Shown piece after piece: positions 43,133 through 53,700 of a DNA stretch of 64,000 nucleotides (within the stretch, counting starts at the first letter, position 1; each line of letters starts with the position of its first letter). The notes under the pieces are model-generated. The model searched no databases and was not told the origin of the DNA. It was given only the letters and a program-made list of their open reading frames with translations. Where the stretch lies: NCBI RefSeq assembly GCF_015240255.1, contig NZ_CP061205.1:930001-994000 (forward strand). The letters are read 5' to 3'. Origin of the DNA: Kordiimonas pumila (GTDB taxonomy: Bacteria; Pseudomonadota; Alphaproteobacteria; Sphingomonadales; Kordiimonadaceae). The position numbers and the translations under genes are program-made.

Positions 43133-44137
43133 ATGAAGAAAGAATTGTGTATGTCAGCTCCCCTAAAGGGCCAGAAAGTCAAACAAAATATGCTCACGCC
43201 GGAAATGGAGCAGTTTCAGGCTATTATGAAGGAGCGTTACGCGCAGTTCCCTGATTTGGATAGTGTTCCGTTTTCAGAAGTTCGCGATATTGTTGCGCAG
43301 GTACGTGAGCCCTTCTCAAGTGGTGGCCCCGAAATGGTTAAAACCACCGAGCAGTTTGTGCCAGTGTCTGGTGATAAAAAAGTGCGTATCAGAATGCACC
43401 GTCCAACGACGGATGAAACATTGCCGTGCCTGTTTTATTTACATGGGGGTGGCTGGGTTATGTTCAGCCTTGATACCCACGATAGACTAATGCGCGAGTA
43501 TGCAGCGCGCGCTGGTGTGTGTGTTATTGGTATTGATTATAGCCTTGCACCGGAAAGCCGGTACCCTACGCAGGTTAATGAAAGCGTGGCCGCCGTTCTG
43601 TGGTGTGCAGAGCATGCACAAGACCTTGGTATTGATGCTGGCAAGCTGGCGATCGGCGGTGATTCCGCAGGTGGTAACCTGAGTATGGCAACATGCCTAA
43701 AGCTTCAGGAACAAGGTAAAGCAAGCCTGATTAAAGCAATGATTTTGAACTATGCGGTGGTAGATAGTGCGATAGCACTTGATCCTGTTGTAAGGCCGCA
43801 AGAAGTGGAATACCTGTTGACAACCGAGGAAATGATCTGGTTTTGGCATAACTATCTGGGTGATATTCAAAAAGACGGTATTGAGCCGTTTGTTTCCCCT
43901 ATGCTTGCTGATCTGACCAAAATGCCTGCGGTCTATATGGCGATTGCAGGCTGCGATATACTATGCGGCGATAACCTGCGGATGGAAAAGCGCCTTAAAG
44001 AAAGTGGTGTTGATGTAAAAGCTGTTGTTTATGAAGGTGCCATACACGGCTTTTTGGAGACAGCAAGCTTGGGTGGTATTGCAAATGTTGCTTTGCAAGA
44101 AACCGCTGATTGGTTAAAAAACAGACTGGGTATGTAA
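43133..44137 (+). CDS. Alpha/beta hydrolase, hormone-sensitive-lipase family
   Basis: The 334-residue cytosolic esterase has the HSL oxyanion motif HGGGW (about residues 104-108), the nucleophile elbow GDSAGG (176-181, Ser178) and the late catalytic histidine in AIHGFLE. HSL-family enzymes hydrolyse short-chain or carboxylic esters, often of xenobiotics or acylated natural products. The alternative start ATG 43151 lies behind GAAAGAA. A deacetylase-like gene follows 34 bases after its stop. Confidence 0.9.
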   Translation: MKKELCMSAPLKGQKVKQNMLTPEMEQFQAIMKERYAQFPDLDSVPFSEVRDIVAQVREPFSSGGPEMVKTTEQFVPVSGDKKVRIRMHRPTTDETLPCLFYLHGGGWVMFSLDTHDRLMREYAARAGVCVIGIDYSLAPESRYPTQVNESVAAVLWCAEHAQDLGIDAGKLAIGGDSAGGNLSMATCLKLQEQGKASLIKAMILNYAVVDSAIALDPVVRPQEVEYLLTTEEMIWFWHNYLGDIQKDGIEPFVSPMLADLTKMPAVYMAIAGCDILCGDNLRMEKRLKESGVDVKAVVYEGAIHGFLETASLGGIANVALQETADWLKNRLGM

Positions 44138-44171
44138 GGTCGCTTTTATCGAGCGTTTTGGAAGTTTTTGT

Positions 44172-45200
44172 ATGCGCTTTTTCTATTCTGACACTAATAA
44201 AAAGTATGACCCTGAAACATTTTATCGTAAAGGCACGGTAATTACGCACCCAGAACGTGCGATACGGGCAACGATTTTACATGATGCGCTTACGGCGGCT
44301 GGCTTTTCTGAAGGACCGGTAAAGGACTATGGCCTTGCGCCTGTTCTGGCGGTTCATACCAAAGACTATGTAGATTTTTTGTCTACCTTTTGGGCAAAGC
44401 GGGCAGAGATAAACGCTGACAGTACGGAATTTATTCCAACCCATTTCCCCCGTCTGCACATGCACCATAAACCAACTGGTCTGGAAGGGTTGCTTGGCTA
44501 TTATAGTGCAGATACTTCAACAGCAATTCAGGCAGGCACGTGGGACGCAGTTTACGGTGCAGCGCAGGTTGCGCTTTCCGCTGCTGACGAAATGCTGGCA
44601 ACCGGGGTTGCCTATGCGCTGTGCCGCCCGCCTGGGCACCATGCCTACGCGGATTGTTCCGGCGGTTTTTGCTATCTAAATAATACGGCCATTGCAGCGC
44701 ATTATATTGGCGCCCAAAAAAACGGGCCGGTGGCGATCCTTGATATTGATGTCCATCACGGTAATGGCACGCAGGGTATTTTTTATAATCGCGGCGATAT
44801 GCTCACTGTTTCCATCCATGCCGATCCTTCCAATTACTTCCCTTATTATGCAGGATATGCGGAGGAGACAGGTGAAGGGGCTGGTAAAGGCGCAAATGTG
44901 AACATGCCATTGGCCCACAAAACAGGTGATGATGCTTATCTTGCGGCGCTTGAGAAAGCACTTGATCGAATAAGGGATTTCAAGCCATCGGCACTTGTGG
45001 TTGCTCTTGGTTTGGATGCTAGCGAACATGATCCTATCGGTGTGCTGAAAATAACCACAGAAGGATTTAACCGGATTGCCCGTAAAATTGCTGCGGCTGG
45101 CTACCCCACTCTGTTGGTTCAGGAGGGTGGATATTTAACAGAACAACTACCACTTAATCTGGTTTCTTTTATCCGTGGCTTTAAGGCTGAAACGGCGTAA
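44172..45200 (+). CDS. Histone-deacetylase-family amidohydrolase (acetylpolyamine amidohydrolase-like)
   Basis: The 342-residue zinc enzyme has the active-site RPPGHHAYADCSGGFCYLNN, the zinc motif DIDVHHGNGTQ and a GLDASEHDPIG segment. The length, the loop KPTGLEGLLGYYSADTST and the conserved PPGHHA context resemble bacterial acetylpolyamine amidohydrolases, which remove acetyl groups from acetylputrescine, cadaverine and similar. Deacetylation of another imported amide is equally possible. Confidence 0.88.
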   Translation: MRFFYSDTNKKYDPETFYRKGTVITHPERAIRATILHDALTAAGFSEGPVKDYGLAPVLAVHTKDYVDFLSTFWAKRAEINADSTEFIPTHFPRLHMHHKPTGLEGLLGYYSADTSTAIQAGTWDAVYGAAQVALSAADEMLATGVAYALCRPPGHHAYADCSGGFCYLNNTAIAAHYIGAQKNGPVAILDIDVHHGNGTQGIFYNRGDMLTVSIHADPSNYFPYYAGYAEETGEGAGKGANVNMPLAHKTGDDAYLAALEKALDRIRDFKPSALVVALGLDASEHDPIGVLKITTEGFNRIARKIAAAGYPTLLVQEGGYLTEQLPLNLVSFIRGFKAETA

Positions 45201-45324
45201 ATCTGTATGCTTTGTTATATTGGGCCACTTTTTGGCTCAATCGCAAAGCAGTTGGACCCGAAACAACAAGCAAAATAGCCGCAGCAAACTAGAATGTACC
45301 AAATTCCATACTCAGGAGAGGTGT

Positions 45325-46395
45325 ATGCGTTCTACGGCTTATAAAATTCATAAATATGTCAGCTTAACACTTGCTGTTCTTTGGCTCGTGCAAATCCTTA
45401 CAGGGGTGGTTGCAGTCTTTGCGCCAGAGATGACTGCTGCAAAAATTGACAAGCCGCTTGCAGCTTTAAACCCTGAGGCATTTGAAGCAAGTCTTAACGC
45501 TTTTGATAAAGCGCATCCTGACTGGGAGCCGGGTTTTATCTTTACAACAAGTAGGGAATCAACCCGGTTTGATGTGTATTTCCATAATACGGTATCTGAT
45601 GATTTGGGGTACCGTGCCGTTCGCATTGACGGAGACGGTGAAATTGTGGCTGACCGCATGATGAAGGATGACTTTTTTAGCTTCATTCTTAATATACACG
45701 AATCCCTGTTGATTGATGGATATGGTCCTACAATCCTTGGTATTAGCGGCATTTTTCTGCTGACTAACCTTATTCTGGGTATCCAGATGATTTGGCCGCA
45801 GCGTAAAAAATGGGGCAGCTTTTTCAAGCTTTCTCTAGGTGTACCTATTCGTATCAAGCTTTATAACTGGCACCGGCTTTTGGGCTTGTGCGTTGCTGTG
45901 CCAGCTGTGCTTGTTGTTGCAACGGGTGTGCTCCTTATCTGGTTTGAAGAGGTTAAGGGCGCGGTTGGTGACCCGTGGGCAGACCCGGTTGTGCCCGCTG
46001 TGCCTGATCTTGCAAGCAAGCAAACTGTCTCAATTGCAGATGCAATGCACATTGCCTTGAAAACATATCCGGCTGCGCGGCTTTCAATCCTATCCACGCC
46101 CTCAGTTGAGGAACCTTATTATATGATAAGGCTATTGCAGGACGGTGAAATCCGAGAGATTTTTGGTAATACCAAAATATATATCAGTGCTGTTGATGGC
46201 AGCATTTTGGCAAATTATGACCAGCTTAATGCTCCTGTTAGGGCGAGCATTTTAAGCTCGTTCTTTTCAATCCATCTTGGCAATGCCATTGGGCTGCCGG
46301 GGCGGATACTGGCGTTTGTGACAGGGATTATTTTGCTTGTGATGTCAGGTGTTGGTATTGCTCTGTGGTGGAAACGACGTCCACAAAGAGCATAG
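45325..46395 (+). CDS. PepSY-associated transmembrane protein
   Basis: The 356-residue inner-membrane protein has four hydrophobic helices (SLTLAVLWLVQILTGVVAVF, ILGISGIFLLTNLILGIQM, LCVAVPAVLVVATGVLLIW, FVTGIILLVMSGVGIALWW). Two periplasmic PepSY-like segments lie between them, and paired histidines (HKY, HESL, HRLLG, HLGN) could hold haem. Such proteins sit with TonB receptors and act as siderophore or flavin-linked iron reductases in some species. ATG 45325 follows CAGGAGAGG. Confidence 0.85.
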   Translation: MRSTAYKIHKYVSLTLAVLWLVQILTGVVAVFAPEMTAAKIDKPLAALNPEAFEASLNAFDKAHPDWEPGFIFTTSRESTRFDVYFHNTVSDDLGYRAVRIDGDGEIVADRMMKDDFFSFILNIHESLLIDGYGPTILGISGIFLLTNLILGIQMIWPQRKKWGSFFKLSLGVPIRIKLYNWHRLLGLCVAVPAVLVVATGVLLIWFEEVKGAVGDPWADPVVPAVPDLASKQTVSIADAMHIALKTYPAARLSILSTPSVEEPYYMIRLLQDGEIREIFGNTKIYISAVDGSILANYDQLNAPVRASILSSFFSIHLGNAIGLPGRILAFVTGIILLVMSGVGIALWWKRRPQRA

Positions 46396-46422
46396 GCACT
46401 GAAGAGCGAGAGGTGTTGCTGC

Positions 46423-47178
46423 CTAGAAATATTTACTAGGTGGCACACCAAATGTTTTATGAAACATAGAGGTAAAAGCACTGGAGCTGTTGTAGCCTAC
46501 ATCGAAGGCAACAGTGGTAACGGGTTCACCAACAGAGAGGCGGGAGAGCGCCTCTAAAAGCCGCGCGTGCTGGCGCCATGTGGAAAAGCTCATGTTGGTT
46601 TCCTGCCGAAACAGGCGTGTGAAAGTGCGCAGGCTCATGCCAGCAGATTTAGCCCAATATTCAAGCGCCTGATTTTGCGTTGGGTCGTTTACAAAGTTTT
46701 GGCATATCGTTGATAGGCGCTTGTCTTGTGGCATAGGAATTAAAAGCGGTTCGATGGGCATTAGTTCAATTTCATCAAGAATAAGGCGCATGATACGGCC
46801 TTCACGGCTATCATGGTTATATTCAGCAGGAATTTTCATGGCTTGTAAAATAAGCGAGCGCAGTAACTCTGAAACCTCAATGACGCGGCACTTTTTAGGT
46901 AGGTTTGCCCGCGCATCTGGTTCTATATAAAGTGTTCGAATAGAAACATCGCTGCGGCAGGTTGCCATGTGCTCAACCCCGGCTGGTATCCACAGTGCTC
47001 GCTGCGGCGGCAGAATATAGCTGCCGTCATCTGTTATAATTGTGAGAATGCCCTTTATTGCATAAACAAGCTGGCTGCGTTTATGGTGATGCCAGATATC
47101 GATATAGCCTTTGGGATATTCATCCTCTAAAGCGGTAACTGGCCTGTTTATCACATCTAGCGCTGCGCTACTTTTCAT
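46423..47178 (-). CDS. AraC-family transcriptional regulator with cupin sensor
   Basis: The 251-residue product has an N-terminal cupin (HHHKRSQLVYAIKG, LPPQRALWIPAGVEH) and a C-terminal double helix-turn-helix (LEYWAKSAGMSLRTFTRLFRQET, VTTVAFDVGYNSSSAFTSMFHKTFGVPPSKYF, key part FGVPPSKYF). This architecture matches regulators such as NimR that control divergent efflux genes. It converges on the PepSY gene. The upstream paiB-like gene runs in the same direction with a 70-base gap. Confidence 0.88.
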   Translation of the reverse strand: MKSSAALDVINRPVTALEDEYPKGYIDIWHHHKRSQLVYAIKGILTIITDDGSYILPPQRALWIPAGVEHMATCRSDVSIRTLYIEPDARANLPKKCRVIEVSELLRSLILQAMKIPAEYNHDSREGRIMRLILDEIELMPIEPLLIPMPQDKRLSTICQNFVNDPTQNQALEYWAKSAGMSLRTFTRLFRQETNMSFSTWRQHARLLEALSRLSVGEPVTTVAFDVGYNSSSAFTSMFHKTFGVPPSKYF

Positions 47179-47248
47179 CGTGCAGTCATCCTATATCAAG
47201 CCTGGTTTGAAATATCTCTACCAACCATATTTGCAAGAAGGCGCCTTG

Positions 47249-47875
47249 TTATAAGGTTGTTTCCACAATACTCATTTTCTTCATCAATTCAGCTACTTGG
47301 CGGTCACCAGAGCTTCCAGAAGCAAGGCCTTTGTATAAGGCTTCAATGTCTGGTTGGTCATTTTGCTGTGCCAGCCTTACCTGTGACATAGTAGCGGCTA
47401 TATCTATTTCAAAACCAACAATGCCGTTTAATATTCTGCTTTTATACCCTGATACCTGCTCGATGCTCCAGCCGGAATCGGGTTTTTCCATATAATTACA
47501 AAGGTCTGTCACAATTTTGTCAACACCTTCTGCATCTTTTATAAGGCGCGGTGTGCCTTTGATATGAACTGTTGCATAAACCCACGTTGGTACGCGCGGG
47601 GTTGTTGTGTAAAGCGCGGGGGAAATATAGGCGTTAGGCCCCCAGAATATGACCAAAACCTCCTTGCCACTTTCAAGGTCTTTCCACAGCGGGTTGCGCT
47701 TGTCCATATGACTAATCAAGCGTCCGTTGCCAGTATTATCAATATCTATCATAAAAGGGAGCGGGCTACCCTGTAGGGAGATCTCTGCTGTAACCAATGT
47801 GCCCATCACAATCATATCGACCAGTGTTTTGGCTATTTTCGGGTCTTCAGAATAAAAGGGGGACGGGGCGTACAT
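47249..47875 (-). CDS. PaiB-type FMN-binding regulator
   Basis: The 208-residue product is of PaiB type. It starts MYAPSPFYSEDP, has the flavin-fold segment LISHMDKRNPLWKDL, then VLVIFWGPNAYISPALY and a C-terminal helical tail ending in MSQVRLAQQND. PaiB in Bacillus represses protease and sporulation genes and has a split-barrel FMN fold. In proteobacteria the role is unclear. An inverted repeat GATAT/ATATC near 47902 in the upstream gap could be its operator. Confidence 0.85.
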   Translation of the reverse strand: MYAPSPFYSEDPKIAKTLVDMIVMGTLVTAEISLQGSPLPFMIDIDNTGNGRLISHMDKRNPLWKDLESGKEVLVIFWGPNAYISPALYTTTPRVPTWVYATVHIKGTPRLIKDAEGVDKIVTDLCNYMEKPDSGWSIEQVSGYKSRILNGIVGFEIDIAATMSQVRLAQQNDQPDIEALYKGLASGSSGDRQVAELMKKMSIVETTL

Positions 47876-48104
47876 AAACGAGTTCCTGCTAAATGAATTA
47901 TGGATATAATAATATCATACTATCATAGGTGAGGCGTGTCCTGATTTTAATAAAAGGACAATAACTATCTTTTTTGGGCCAAAATGTCTGGCCCAATTGC
48001 ACTATTTAATGACCATTTGTCAAAAGCAGGCAATCGATACGAAGAGTACGGTTAGTATAAATAAATACAAATACGGGCAGGGTAGTTATGACAGGGCGCA
48101 ACCT

Positions 48105-49481
48105 ATGAATAAAATTACATATCTAGCAGTTTTTGTAATAGGTGCGTTATGTACCTATCTGGTTTATGAAGGGTTGCCCTTTCAGCAGAAGCAAGCTCTA
48201 CCGCAGTTGGATGTAAACCCCAGTAGATATGAGCCTATCGCTTCTGGCCCAATCGTTATTCGGGGCGCTACTCTCTATGACGGATTAGGGGGTGTGACAC
48301 AGGATACGGATATTCTTTTAGAGAGCGGTAAGATAAAATCTATTGGCGAAGGCATTCAGGTGCCCGATGGCACGCTAACGATAGATGGTACTGGAAAATA
48401 TGTAACGCCCGGTCTTATCGATATACATACCCATTTGGGCACGGCCACGATGCCGTATTCTACTGGCGATGTAAGCAACTGGGATGTGAATGAAGCCACA
48501 GGCGCAGTAAAGCCTGAGGTGAGGGCAGAGCATGCAATTTGGCCTCAGGACCCGTCTTTTGCAACAACCCTTGCAGGTGGTGTTACAACACTTCAGGTAC
48601 TGCCCGGCTCCTCGAACCTTTTTGGCGGCCTTGGTGTTGTGCTGAAAAATGTACCAGCACCCACGGCGCAAGCAATGAAATTTCCGGGTGCGTCGTTTGG
48701 CTTGAAAATGGCGTGCGGCGAAAACCCTAAGGGGTACGGCGATGAAGGCAAAGAGCCGGGCAGCCGTATGGGCAATGTTGCGATGCAGCGCCAAGCCTGG
48801 CTTGATGCACAAGCATATGAGCAGGAGTATAGGGCAGGTAAAAGACAGCGCGATTTGGGGCTTGAGGTTCTCGTCGCCGCTATGAAGGGCGATGTTAAGG
48901 TTCATGTGCATTGTTACCGGTCAGATGATATGGCAACCATGATGGATATGGCCAACGAGTTTGGTTTTAAAATCGCTGCTTTTCACCATGCAGTTGAAGC
49001 ATATAAAATTTCAGCTCTATTGAAAGAAAATGGTGCTTGCAGCGCTGTATGGAGCGATTGGTGGGGTTATAAGCTTGAGGCATTAGACGGGATTCAGGAA
49101 AATGCTGCTTTTCTGGATGCTGCTGGGGCTTGTGTTGCTATGCACTCTGATTTTGCCTCTGTTGGGCAAATGCTTCCCATTGAAACCGCAAAAGCTATTG
49201 CGGCAGGCAGGCGTGCGGGTCTTGAAATTAGCACTGCGCACGCGCTGACTTGGATAACCAGTAACCCTGCTAAGATACTGGGTCTTGAGGATCAGATTGG
49301 CTCGCTTGAAACAGGCAAGAATGCAGATGTGGTTTTATGGTCAGGGGACCCTTTCAGCATATACAGCAGGGCTGATCAGGTTTTCATTGATGGGGCTGTT
49401 GTATATGACAGGCTAGACCCCAAGCGCAGGCCGGTAACAGATATGATGACGGGCCAGCCCGCAGCGGAGGACAAGCCATGA
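48105..49481 (+). CDS. Membrane-anchored amidohydrolase
   Basis: The 458-residue product has an N-terminal signal anchor (AVFVIGALCTYLVYEGL). The amidohydrolase TIM barrel has the metal motif DIHTHLG (His108, His110), HVHCYRSDD, a later histidine in AAFHHAVE and the metal aspartate in MHSDFAS. The C-terminal composite-sandwich segment GSLETGKNADVVLWSGDP is standard. ATG 48105 has AGGGCG upstream. The next gene starts inside its stop (ATGA). Confidence 0.88.
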   Translation: MNKITYLAVFVIGALCTYLVYEGLPFQQKQALPQLDVNPSRYEPIASGPIVIRGATLYDGLGGVTQDTDILLESGKIKSIGEGIQVPDGTLTIDGTGKYVTPGLIDIHTHLGTATMPYSTGDVSNWDVNEATGAVKPEVRAEHAIWPQDPSFATTLAGGVTTLQVLPGSSNLFGGLGVVLKNVPAPTAQAMKFPGASFGLKMACGENPKGYGDEGKEPGSRMGNVAMQRQAWLDAQAYEQEYRAGKRQRDLGLEVLVAAMKGDVKVHVHCYRSDDMATMMDMANEFGFKIAAFHHAVEAYKISALLKENGACSAVWSDWWGYKLEALDGIQENAAFLDAAGACVAMHSDFASVGQMLPIETAKAIAAGRRAGLEISTAHALTWITSNPAKILGLEDQIGSLETGKNADVVLWSGDPFSIYSRADQVFIDGAVVYDRLDPKRRPVTDMMTGQPAAEDKP

Positions 49482-50719
49482 AAAAACAGCTTATAGGCCT
49501 TTTCCTGAGTGCGTGTATGGTTATGTCGAGTGCCACAAAAGCAGAAACATATGTTGTCACGAATGCGGCTGTTTTTGGGGCAGCAGAAGGTAGCGAACCA
49601 GTTTCCATTTTATTGAAAGATGGGTTGATTGAAGCTGTAGGGCCAGATGTTGCTGTGCCTGAAAATGCAACGGTGATTGATGCAGCAGGTAGGTTTGTGA
49701 CGTCAGGCCTTATGAACTCAGCAACCGATTTGGGCTTGATTGAGGTGAATTCTGCCAAAGAAACTGTCGATATAAATGGCTCGGGGGATAATCTCGGGGC
49801 CGCCTTTGATGTTCAGTACGGGCTTAACCCTAATTCCATTTTGCTGGATGTTGCCAGAACAGAAGGGCTTGTGCGGGCGGCAGTTATGCCAACAACTGCT
49901 GATGCGTCAGGCTTTGCGGGTATGGGGGTTTTACTGCATTTAAATGCCGGGTTTAATATTCTGGGCACAGCAAAAGCCATGCTTGTTGCCAAGGTTGGCG
50001 GTGTTGGGGCGAGCAATAAGTCGCGCAGCGCCGTATGGGTGAACCTCTATAGTGCCTTTGAAAAGGCCGGGAAAGTAGAAGAAAACTCGGATGCGGCAAC
50101 AAAAATTTTGCAAGCTGTTCTAGCGGCTGAAATGCCTTTGGTGATCGATGCGAACCGAGAGTCTGACGTACGGCAAGCCATTAGTTTTGCCGCCAAATTT
50201 GGTATCAGGGTTATTATTCTGGGAGGGTCAGAAGCATGGCGAGTAGCACCAGAGCTGGCGGCAGCCCAGATTCCAGTGATTTTGAACCCATATGATACAC
50301 TGCCCGGAACCTTTGATGCGATGGGTGCCCGCGCTGAAAGCGCTGCTATTCTGCATCAAGCCGGGGTTCTTGTCAGCTTTTCGGTGACCAGTATTTATAA
50401 AAGCCATAATGCAGGCATTGGTCTGCGGGTTGGTGCTGGTTATGCGGCGGCGCGCGGCCTTAGTAAAAGTGCGGCGCTTGATGCAATTACGGTAAACCCC
50501 GCTAAAATATGGGGGATAGATGCTATGTATGGCACCCTTGCTCAGGGTAAGGCGGCAGACATCGTCATTTGGTCTGGCGACCCACTGGAGGCACTTACCG
50601 TTGCCGACAAGGTGTTTATTGGCGGCAAACCAATGGAGGCAAAATCGCGCCAGATGTTACTGCGGGATAAATATCACCCGTCAAAACAACACAATAGCTA
50701 TCCTCCAGCATATCAGTAA
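49478..50719 (+). CDS. Amidohydrolase-family protein lacking metal ligands (probable pseudoenzyme)
   Basis: The 413-residue product has a signal peptide (LIGLFLSACMVMSSATKA) and aligns along its length with the preceding amidohydrolase, but the catalytic residues are gone. GLIDIHTHLG has become GLMNSATDLG (Ala82 and Asp84 for the two His), HVHCYRSDD has become VIDANRESD, FHH has become LGG, and HSDFAS has become SFSVTS. The sandwich segment GTLAQGKAADIVIWSGDP is intact. It is translationally coupled to the active partner and may be its structural or substrate-binding subunit. Confidence 0.8.
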   Translation: MKKQLIGLFLSACMVMSSATKAETYVVTNAAVFGAAEGSEPVSILLKDGLIEAVGPDVAVPENATVIDAAGRFVTSGLMNSATDLGLIEVNSAKETVDINGSGDNLGAAFDVQYGLNPNSILLDVARTEGLVRAAVMPTTADASGFAGMGVLLHLNAGFNILGTAKAMLVAKVGGVGASNKSRSAVWVNLYSAFEKAGKVEENSDAATKILQAVLAAEMPLVIDANRESDVRQAISFAAKFGIRVIILGGSEAWRVAPELAAAQIPVILNPYDTLPGTFDAMGARAESAAILHQAGVLVSFSVTSIYKSHNAGIGLRVGAGYAAARGLSKSAALDAITVNPAKIWGIDAMYGTLAQGKAADIVIWSGDPLEALTVADKVFIGGKPMEAKSRQMLLRDKYHPSKQHNSYPPAYQ

Positions 50720-50726
50720 TTCAAAA

Positions 50727-53700
50727 ATGGTGAAAAGCATGGGCAGTATCATTAGCAAAATACAATATGCAGGCTTCTTGGTACTGCTTGTCTTTTTACC
50801 GATGCAGGCTATGGCCAATACTGCCCTGCCGCTTGAGCCATCGCGCATAATAGAATTTGATACAGGTGAAGGCACGTGGATATCACTTGATGTATCACCA
50901 GATGGTAAACATATTGTCTTTGACCTTCTCGGCGATATTTACTTGCTCAATATCAAAGGCGGCACAGCAAAAGCTATATCGACAGGGATGGGGTTTGATA
51001 CGCAGCCTGTTTTTTCTCCAGACGGGCGCCGTATTGCCTATGTGACAGATGCTTCTGGCGCGGAAAATATCTGGACCATGGCCTTGGATGGTCGCGACAA
51101 AAAGCAGGTAAGCTTTCAGGATACAGAGCGGGCTTTATTGTCACCTGAATGGTCTGCAGACGGGACGTATATATATGCTTCTCTCTTTAGGGCTGATGTG
51201 CACGGGCATGCGCTCCAGCGTTATAATGCTGATGGGTCAGGCGGCGTTAGCCAGATTACCACTATCAAAACGGAAACAGGTACCCAGAGTGTAAACGGTG
51301 CGGTGGCCTCCCGCGATGGTCAGTATCTTTATTATGCGCATATGGCTGGTGGGCTTGAGCTTGATGTGCTGGAAAAGTGGACCATTCAACGCAGAAATAT
51401 AGCAACAGGTGCCGTTGATACTCTTGTTGCACCGGTACCAACACGCCTTGCTGACCCTGACGGCGGTACATATTTCCGGCCTGTAATTTCCCCTGATGGT
51501 ACTAGCCTTGTGTATGGCACACGCTATATGGGACAAACCGGTCTAAGAATACGAAACTTGGAAAATGGTGATGATCGCTGGCTTATATACCCTGTTCAGC
51601 ATGATCAGTTACAAGCCTCGCACATACAGGATATTTTGCCGCGCTATACCTTTATGCCAGACGGTAAGTCGCTGGTTTTATCAAAAGACGGCAAGATCAA
51701 ACGGGTTGATATTGCTACAGGGAGTGAAGCAACAATAGCGTTTAAGGCGCATGTTGCTGTTGGCATTGGGCCAAACCTGAAGCAGGATATTCGCGTTGAA
51801 ACTGGCCCTGTTCAAGCGCGGCTCATTCAGGATGCAGAGCAATCACCAAATGGCAAGAAACTTGTGTTCTCGGCGCTTGGCAAGGTGTACGTGATGGCGC
51901 TGCAAGACGGCGCCTTGCCGCAGCAGATAGGGCCGGATGACACACCTTCCTTTCAGCCGTCATGGTCACCAGATGGCACAAAGGTGGTGTATGTAACATG
52001 GACAGCCCGGAGTGCTGGCCATGTTTGGGTGGCTGAAGCTGGTAGTTCAGCACCTCCCCAAAGAATAACAACCGAGGCTGATTTTTATACCCACCCCGTG
52101 TTCAGCCCAGACGGCAAGGCTATTGTTGTGATGCGCGCAAGCAATAAAGCCCGCATGCATAACTACATGGAATATGGCCCCGTGCATAAAGGTAGCTTAT
52201 TGAAATACCCTCTCTCAGGTGGGCAACCAGAAGTGCTGTACAGCGGCGAGTTTGGCAGTAAACCTCTCTTTAGCAAAGTGGGTGATAAAACCTACCTCTT
52301 TACAAGCGCTGGCCTGCAACAGTTAGAAGATGGCAAATTACAGCAAACCTTACAAGTTGTTGGCCCCGGCTGGTATTTTATGGAAGGCCCTGCCCCTGTT
52401 GATGGCTTGAAAGTTAGCCCGGACGGTAAATGGGCCTTGGCCCAGATTGCGCAGCAGCTTTATGTTGTTGAAGTACCAGCAGATACAGAGCAGCCTGTTA
52501 CCCTCATAGACCCACAGGTCAGGTACCGTAAAATTACAGATGTTGGTGCAGACTATTTTGACTGGGCTGATGATGGCCGCACCATCACATGGTCTATTGG
52601 GTCAACCTTTTATCGGCGACCCCTTAGCGGTGTTGAACTGTTTGAGCCGGGCTCGGGCAATAAGAACGCTGACAGCCCTGAAGTTGGCAGTGCAGGCCTT
52701 GAGGCCTTTAAAGTCACTGTTGAAATACCGCGTGATACGCCAACAGGGTCTGTGTTGTTGCAGGGTGCCACGATTATTACAGAAGACAGTGCGGGTGTTC
52801 TTGAAAATGCGGATATTCTGGTAACAGATAATAAAATTGCGGCCATTGGCACATCTGGCACACTGGATGTGCCAGATGGCACAGAAATAATTGATGTTCA
52901 AGGGCGCTATATTATACCGGGCATGATTGATACACACCATCATATAGCCGATATTCGCCGTGAAATTTATGATTATGAGGCGTGGGGGCCATCAGCCGCG
53001 CTTGCGTACGGCGTAACAACATTATTTGACCCTTCCACACTCAGTATTGATATGATGTCCTATACCGACCTGATGGATGCGGGCCTAATGACCGGATCCC
53101 GTATTTACTCTACAGGCCCAGCCATTTTTTCTTTCAATGAGTTCCAGTCAAAAGACGAAATTCGGCAGGTGCTGTTGCGGTACCGTGATCATTACCGGCT
53201 GCGAAACCTGAAGATGTATAAAACCGGTAACAGAAAGGTTCGGCAGTGGTTTGTTGAAGTCGCAGCCGAGCTTGGTATGCAGCCAACCACAGAAGGCGGC
53301 CTTGCTATGAAGCATGGTCTAACCCAGATTATAGATGGGTTTGCAGGGCATGAACACGCTTTGCCAGCGGTGCCTCTTTATAAAGATGTTGTTGAACTGG
53401 TTAGTAAAAGCAGGGTTGGCTACACGCTGACCCTGCTTATCACCAATGGTGGCTATGAGGGGCAGGATTATTTTATCAGTCGGGATGATCCACAAAGTGA
53501 CGCTAAGGTAAATAGCTTCTGGCCCCGATTTGTGATTAATGGCAAATTTTACGAACAAACGTGGCGGTCACCAAGTTTATATATGTTCCCCGCTACAGCA
53601 GAAAGCGCTAATCGCATTGTGCAAGCGGGTGGGCTTTTGGGGATTGGTGCGCACGGCGAGGCACCTGGTATTGGAACACACTGGGAAATGGAAGCTCACG

